Shown: piece by piece, positions 4,652 to 7,476 of the stretch
How the letters are laid out: every line of letters starts with the position of its first letter
Position numbering within the stretch: the stretch's first letter is position 1
Source: Alphaproteobacteria bacterium
Lineage (GTDB): Bacteria; Pseudomonadota; Alphaproteobacteria; GCA-2731375
Length of the DNA stretch: 7,476 nucleotides
NCBI GenBank assembly: GCA_028281075.1
Contig: JANQKO010000299.1
Location: 1-7,476, forward strand
Direction: 5' to 3'
Position numbers and translations under genes: made by a program
Notes under the pieces: generated by a model
Seen by the model: the letters and a program-made list of their open reading frames with translations, nothing else
The model's database searches: none
What the model was told of the DNA's origin: nothing

Positions 4652-5848
4652 TCATTGATGCAACGCAACCACGCCCGGCAGCGGCCGGCCCTCCAGCCAC
4701 TCCAGAAAGGCGCCGCCGGCGGTCGAGACGTAGCTGAAGTCCCCGGTCACGCCGGCATTGTTCAGCGCCGCCACGGTATCGCCGCCGCCGGCCACCGAAA
4801 CCAGGCTGCCCGACCTGGTCAGCTCGGCCGCGGCCCGCGCCACCTCGTTGGTGCCGTGATCGAACGGAGCGGTCTCGAAGGCGCCCAGCGGCCCGTTCCA
4901 GATCAGCGTCCGGCAGCCCCGCAGCCGTTCGATCAGGTCGGCGACCGCGCGCGGCCCGACGTCCAGGATCATCATGTCGTCGGCGACGTGCTCGGTCACC
5001 ACGGTCGAGGTGTCGGCGTTCGGCGCCAGGTCGTGCGCCAGCACCACGTCGCGCGGCAGCATGATCTCGCAGCCCGAGGTTTCGGCTGCGTCGACGATGT
5101 CGCGGACCGTCCCGGCCATGTCGCGCTCGCACAGCGAGCGGCCGACCTCGACGCCGGCCGCGTGCAGGAAGGTGTTCGCCATGCCGCCGCCGATGATCAG
5201 GCAGTCGACCCTGTCGACCAGGTGGCGGAGCACGGCGAGCTTGGTCGACACCTTGGCGCCGCCGACCAGCGCCGCGACAGGCCGGTCCGGCGTCGTCAGC
5301 GCGCGCGCCAGCGCCTTGAGCTCGGCCTCCATGGCCCGGCCCGCCGCGGCCGGCAACAGCCGGGCGATGCCGTCCGTCGAGGCGTGCGCCCGGTGCGCCG
5401 CCGAGAAGGCGTCGTTGACGTAGAGGTCGCCGAGCGCCGCCAAAGCCTGGGAAAACGCCTCGTCGTTCGCTTCCTCGCCGGGATGAAAGCGCAGGTTTTC
5501 CAGCACCGCGATCTCGCCGTCGGCCAGGCCGTCGACCACGGCCGCCGCCTTCGCGCCGACGCAGTCGACGGCGAAGGAGACCAGGCGCTGGCCGAGCGCG
5601 GCGCTGAGCGGCGCCACCACGGGCCCCAGCGACATCTCCGGCACGGCGCGTCCCTTCGGCCGGCCGAAATGCGACAGGATCACGACCCGCGCGCCCTTGT
5701 CGGCCAGCTCGGTGACGGTCGGCACGGCGCGCTCGATGCGCATCGCGTCCGTCACCGCGCCGTCCTGCATCGGCACGTTCAGGTCCAGCCGCAGCAGCAC
5801 GCGCTTGCCCGCGACATCGAGGTCGTCGAGCGTCGCGAACGCGGCCAT
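4652..5848 (-). CDS. pgk: Phosphoglycerate kinase
   Basis: A 398-residue protein, standard for bacterial PGK, which transfers phosphate between 1,3-bisphosphoglycerate and ADP in the cytoplasm. The N-terminal substrate lobe shows LLRLDLNVPMQDG at 18-30, ILSHFGRPKG at 57-66, LENLRFHPGEEAND at 116-129 and DAFSAAHRAHAS at 146-157. The C-terminal nucleotide lobe shows VGGAKVSTKL at 195-204, IIGGGMANTF at 218-227, WNGPLGAFE at 317-325 and AGGGDTVAAL at 353-362. The end motif reads STAGGAFLEWLEG at 375-387, with Ala where many PGKs have Gly; this variant is, from memory, usual in alphaproteobacteria. The ATG at 5848 lies 12 bases after the gap stop, with only a weak AGGG upstream, so it probably depends on the same transcript. 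Catalytic Arg and Lys residues appear complete. Confidence 0.97.
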   Translation of the reverse strand: MAAFATLDDLDVAGKRVLLRLDLNVPMQDGAVTDAMRIERAVPTVTELADKGARVVILSHFGRPKGRAVPEMSLGPVVAPLSAALGQRLVSFAVDCVGAKAAAVVDGLADGEIAVLENLRFHPGEEANDEAFSQALAALGDLYVNDAFSAAHRAHASTDGIARLLPAAAGRAMEAELKALARALTTPDRPVAALVGGAKVSTKLAVLRHLVDRVDCLIIGGGMANTFLHAAGVEVGRSLCERDMAGTVRDIVDAAETSGCEIMLPRDVVLAHDLAPNADTSTVVTEHVADDMMILDVGPRAVADLIERLRGCRTLIWNGPLGAFETAPFDHGTNEVARAAAELTRSGSLVSVAGGGDTVAALNNAGVTGDFSYVSTAGGAFLEWLEGRPLPGVVALHQ

Positions 5849-5860
5849 GGGACGCGGGCC

Positions 5861-6868
5861 CTAGCCCAGCTTGCCCAGGGCGACCGCGGTGTCGCTCATG
5901 CGGTTCGAGAAACCCCATTCGTTGTCGTACCAGGACAGCACGCGCACGAAGCGGTCCTCGATCACCTGGGTCTGCGTCAGGTCGAAGATCGACGAATAGG
6001 GATTGTGGTTGAAGTCGATCGAGACCATGGGACCGTCGGAGGTGCCGAGCACGCCCTTCAGCGGCCCGTTCGCGGCCTTGACGATGGCGTTGTTGACGTC
6101 GTCCACCGTGGTCTTGCGGCCGGCCCGGAAAGTCAGGTCGATCATCGAGACGTTCGGCGTCGGCACCCGGATGGCGGTGCCGTCGAGCTTGCCGGCCAGT
6201 TCCGGCAGCACCAGGCCGACGGCGCGCGCAGCGCCGGTCGAGGTCGGGATCATCGACATGGCGGCCGCGCGGGCGCGGCGCAGGTCCTTGTGCAGGGTGT
6301 CGAGCACCGGCTGGTCGCCGGTATAGGCATGGATCGTGGTCATGAAGCCATGCTCGAGGCCGACCGCCTTGTTCATCACCTGGGCCACGGGCGCCAGGCA
6401 GTTGGTGGTGCAGGAGGCGTTCGAGACCACCGTGTGCGACTTGCGCAGCTTCTTGTGGTTGACGCCGTAGACCACCGTCAGGTCGGCGCCGCCGGCCGGC
6501 GCCGACACCAGCACCCGCTTGGCGCCGGCCGCCAGATGCGCGGCGGCGGCGTCCCTGGAGGTGAAGATGCCGGTGCATTCCAGCGCCACGTCGACCTTCA
6601 GCTTGGCCCAGGGCAGCTTGGCCGGGTCGCGCTCGGCGGTCACGACCATGGTGCCGCGGCCGGCATTGATGCCGGTCTTGGTGGTCCGCACCTTGCCGGG
6701 GAACGGGCCGTGCACGGAATCGTGGGCGAACAGATGCGCGTTGGTGTCGATCGGGCCCAGGTCGTTGATACCGACGACCTGAATGTCCTTGCGGCCCGAT
6801 TCGAGTATGGCGCGCAGCACCAGGCGGCCGATCCGTCCGAAACCATTGATCGCGACACGCACTGCCAT
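5861..6868 (-). CDS. gap: Glyceraldehyde-3-phosphate dehydrogenase, type I
   Basis: A 335-residue phosphorylating GAPDH, the usual length, which interconverts glyceraldehyde 3-phosphate and 1,3-bisphosphoglycerate. The Rossmann nucleotide loop INGFGRIGR is at 7-15, with Asp36 in GINDLG, which favours NAD+. The catalytic motif SNASCTTNCLAP is at 149-160 with Cys153, and the partner His180 lies in TTIHAYTGDQ. Further marks are PTSTGAARAVG at 208-218 and SWYDNEWGFSNRM at 312-324. The frame is open well upstream into the tkt gene, but MAVRVAINGFGRIGR at 6868 is the family N-terminus and is preceded by a strong Shine-Dalgarno. It sits between tkt and pgk. An NADP-preferring Calvin-cycle form cannot be fully excluded by sequence reading. 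Confidence 0.97.
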   Translation of the reverse strand: MAVRVAINGFGRIGRLVLRAILESGRKDIQVVGINDLGPIDTNAHLFAHDSVHGPFPGKVRTTKTGINAGRGTMVVTAERDPAKLPWAKLKVDVALECTGIFTSRDAAAAHLAAGAKRVLVSAPAGGADLTVVYGVNHKKLRKSHTVVSNASCTTNCLAPVAQVMNKAVGLEHGFMTTIHAYTGDQPVLDTLHKDLRRARAAAMSMIPTSTGAARAVGLVLPELAGKLDGTAIRVPTPNVSMIDLTFRAGRKTTVDDVNNAIVKAANGPLKGVLGTSDGPMVSIDFNHNPYSSIFDLTQTQVIEDRFVRVLSWYDNEWGFSNRMSDTAVALGKLG

Positions 6869-6872
6869 GCAT

Positions 6873-6879
6873 TCCTCCC
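6873..6879 (-). promoter_or_regulatory. Strong ribosome binding site fixing the gap start
   Basis: GGGAGGA on the minus strand ends four bases before the ATG at 6868. It is the strongest Shine-Dalgarno in the window, and it rules out starts further upstream in the same open frame. The 34-base tkt-gap space has no room for a full promoter outside coding sequence. Confidence 0.8.
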
Positions 6880-6902
6880 GAGGTTGTATTGACGGTAATG
6901 GT

Positions 6903-7476
6903 TTATAGCCGGTCCCTGGCGGCCTGGGCCACCGCGTCGGCCGTGATATCGAAGTGGCGATAGAGGTCCTTGGCCGGGGCCGAGGCGCCGAAGCCGGCCA
7001 TGCCGACGAAGCCGCCGTCCGGTCCGACATAGCGTTCCCAGCCAAAGCCGACCGCCGCCTCGACGGCGATACGGACCGTGCCCGGACCCAGGATCGCGGT
7101 CCTGACGTCTTCCGGCTGGGCGTCGAACAGCGCCCAGCAGGGCATGGAGACGACCCGCGTCGGCGTGCCGTCGGCTTCCAGCAGATCGGCGGCGGCAAGC
7201 GCGATCGAGACTTCCGACCCCGTCGCCAGCAGGGTGACGGCGGCCGCGCCGTTCGCGGGCCGCAACTCGTAGGCGCCACGCGCGCTCAGGTTCTCGTCCG
7301 TGTGCGTCGTCCGGACGGTCGGCAGGCCCTGGCGCGTCAGCGCCAGCACCGACGGCCGGTCGCGGCTGGCCAGGGCCAGCTGCCAGCACTCCGCCGTCTC
7401 CACCGCGTCGGCCGGCCGGAACACGGCCAGGTTCGGCATGGCGCGCAGGCTCGCCAGGTGCTCGACAGGCTGGTGC
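6903..7476 (-). CDS. tkt: Transketolase, C-terminal part (5' end outside window)
   Basis: 190 C-terminal residues are visible, entering in frame at the right edge with HQPVEHLASLRAMPNL, the typical transketolase stretch just after the pyrimidine-binding domain signature. It continues with FRPADAVETAECW, ALTRQGLPT, the C-terminal domain strand VTLLATGSEVSIAL and VSMPCWALFDAQ, and ends DAVAQAARDRL before TAA at 6905-6903. Full transketolases have about 650-670 residues, so roughly the last third is present. The enzyme moves two-carbon units between sugar phosphates using thiamine diphosphate in the pentose phosphate pathway and Calvin cycle. The internal Met of AMPNL is not a start, since the frame and homology continue upstream to the edge. 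It is the first visible gene of the operon; the operon promoter is not in the window. Confidence 0.95.
   Translation of the reverse strand, partial: HQPVEHLASLRAMPNLAVFRPADAVETAECWQLALASRDRPSVLALTRQGLPTVRTTHTDENLSARGAYELRPANGAAAVTLLATGSEVSIALAAADLLEADGTPTRVVSMPCWALFDAQPEDVRTAILGPGTVRIAVEAAVGFGWERYVGPDGGFVGMAGFGASAPAKDLYRHFDITADAVAQAARDRL

Noticed and set aside
3511..4737. Plus-strand open frame of 408 codons opposite fba and the small unknown gene
   Set aside because: Antisense to fba, with composition typical of a shadow; no Shine-Dalgarno or domain.
4644..6872. Long minus-strand open frame (742 codons) overlapping pgk and gap out of frame
   Set aside because: It is a frame-shifted shadow of both genes, with Arg/Gly/Pro-rich low-complexity composition and no recognisable motif.
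4562..6892. Very long plus-strand open frame (776 codons) opposite pgk and gap
   Set aside because: It is antisense to two unmistakable housekeeping genes. Its product is rich in His, Arg, Gly and Gln with no domain, as expected from the complement of GC-rich coding sequence with few stops.
6869..7279. N-terminal extension of the gap frame
   Set aside because: It lies in tkt coding sequence in another frame; a strong Shine-Dalgarno and the standard GAPDH N-terminus place the start at 6868.

Overview
The window is GC-rich and densely coded. Protein motifs and gene order suggest an alphaproteobacterium, most likely near the Rhodospirillales/Azospirillum group; this rests on protein style and synteny from memory, not on a search. 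I see no RNA genes, insertion sequences, prophage genes or CRISPR arrays. No gene-free stretch exceeds 300 bases; the longest are about 140-165 bases and are described individually.

Right part (2562-7476, minus strand): a central-carbon operon, read from right to left. It holds the 3' end of transketolase (tkt), glyceraldehyde-3-phosphate dehydrogenase (gap), phosphoglycerate kinase (pgk), an unrecognised 137-residue protein, archaeal-type class I fructose-bisphosphate aldolase (fba) and thiamine-phosphate synthase (thiE). Gaps are 34, 12, 4, 81 and 4 bases. tkt, gap, pgk and fba catalyse neighbouring steps of the Calvin cycle, pentose phosphate pathway and glycolysis/gluconeogenesis. thiE belongs to synthesis of thiamine diphosphate, the cofactor of transketolase. 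The 81-base gap before fba is the only internal space wide enough for a secondary promoter and holds repeated motifs.

Middle (1839-2530, plus strand): a RidA-family gene followed by a small cysteine-rich lipoprotein. This pair converges on thiE. The space between them holds a two-tier hairpin with a T6 run (probable terminator) interleaved with a palindromic intergenic repeat in one full and one shortened, inverted copy.

Left part (1-1673, minus strand): elongation factor P (efp), 24 bases upstream of an inositol-monophosphatase-family gene (suhB type). After a 142-base gap with a fair sigma70-like promoter comes the start of a gene for an exported protein, seen only as its signal peptide. 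efp and ridA diverge from a shared 165-base region.

Most of the window is ordinary housekeeping sequence. The items most worth a second look are the unrecognised protein between pgk and fba, the repeat/terminator composite at 2418-2530, the paired motifs before fba, and the link between thiE and a thiamine-dependent operon.
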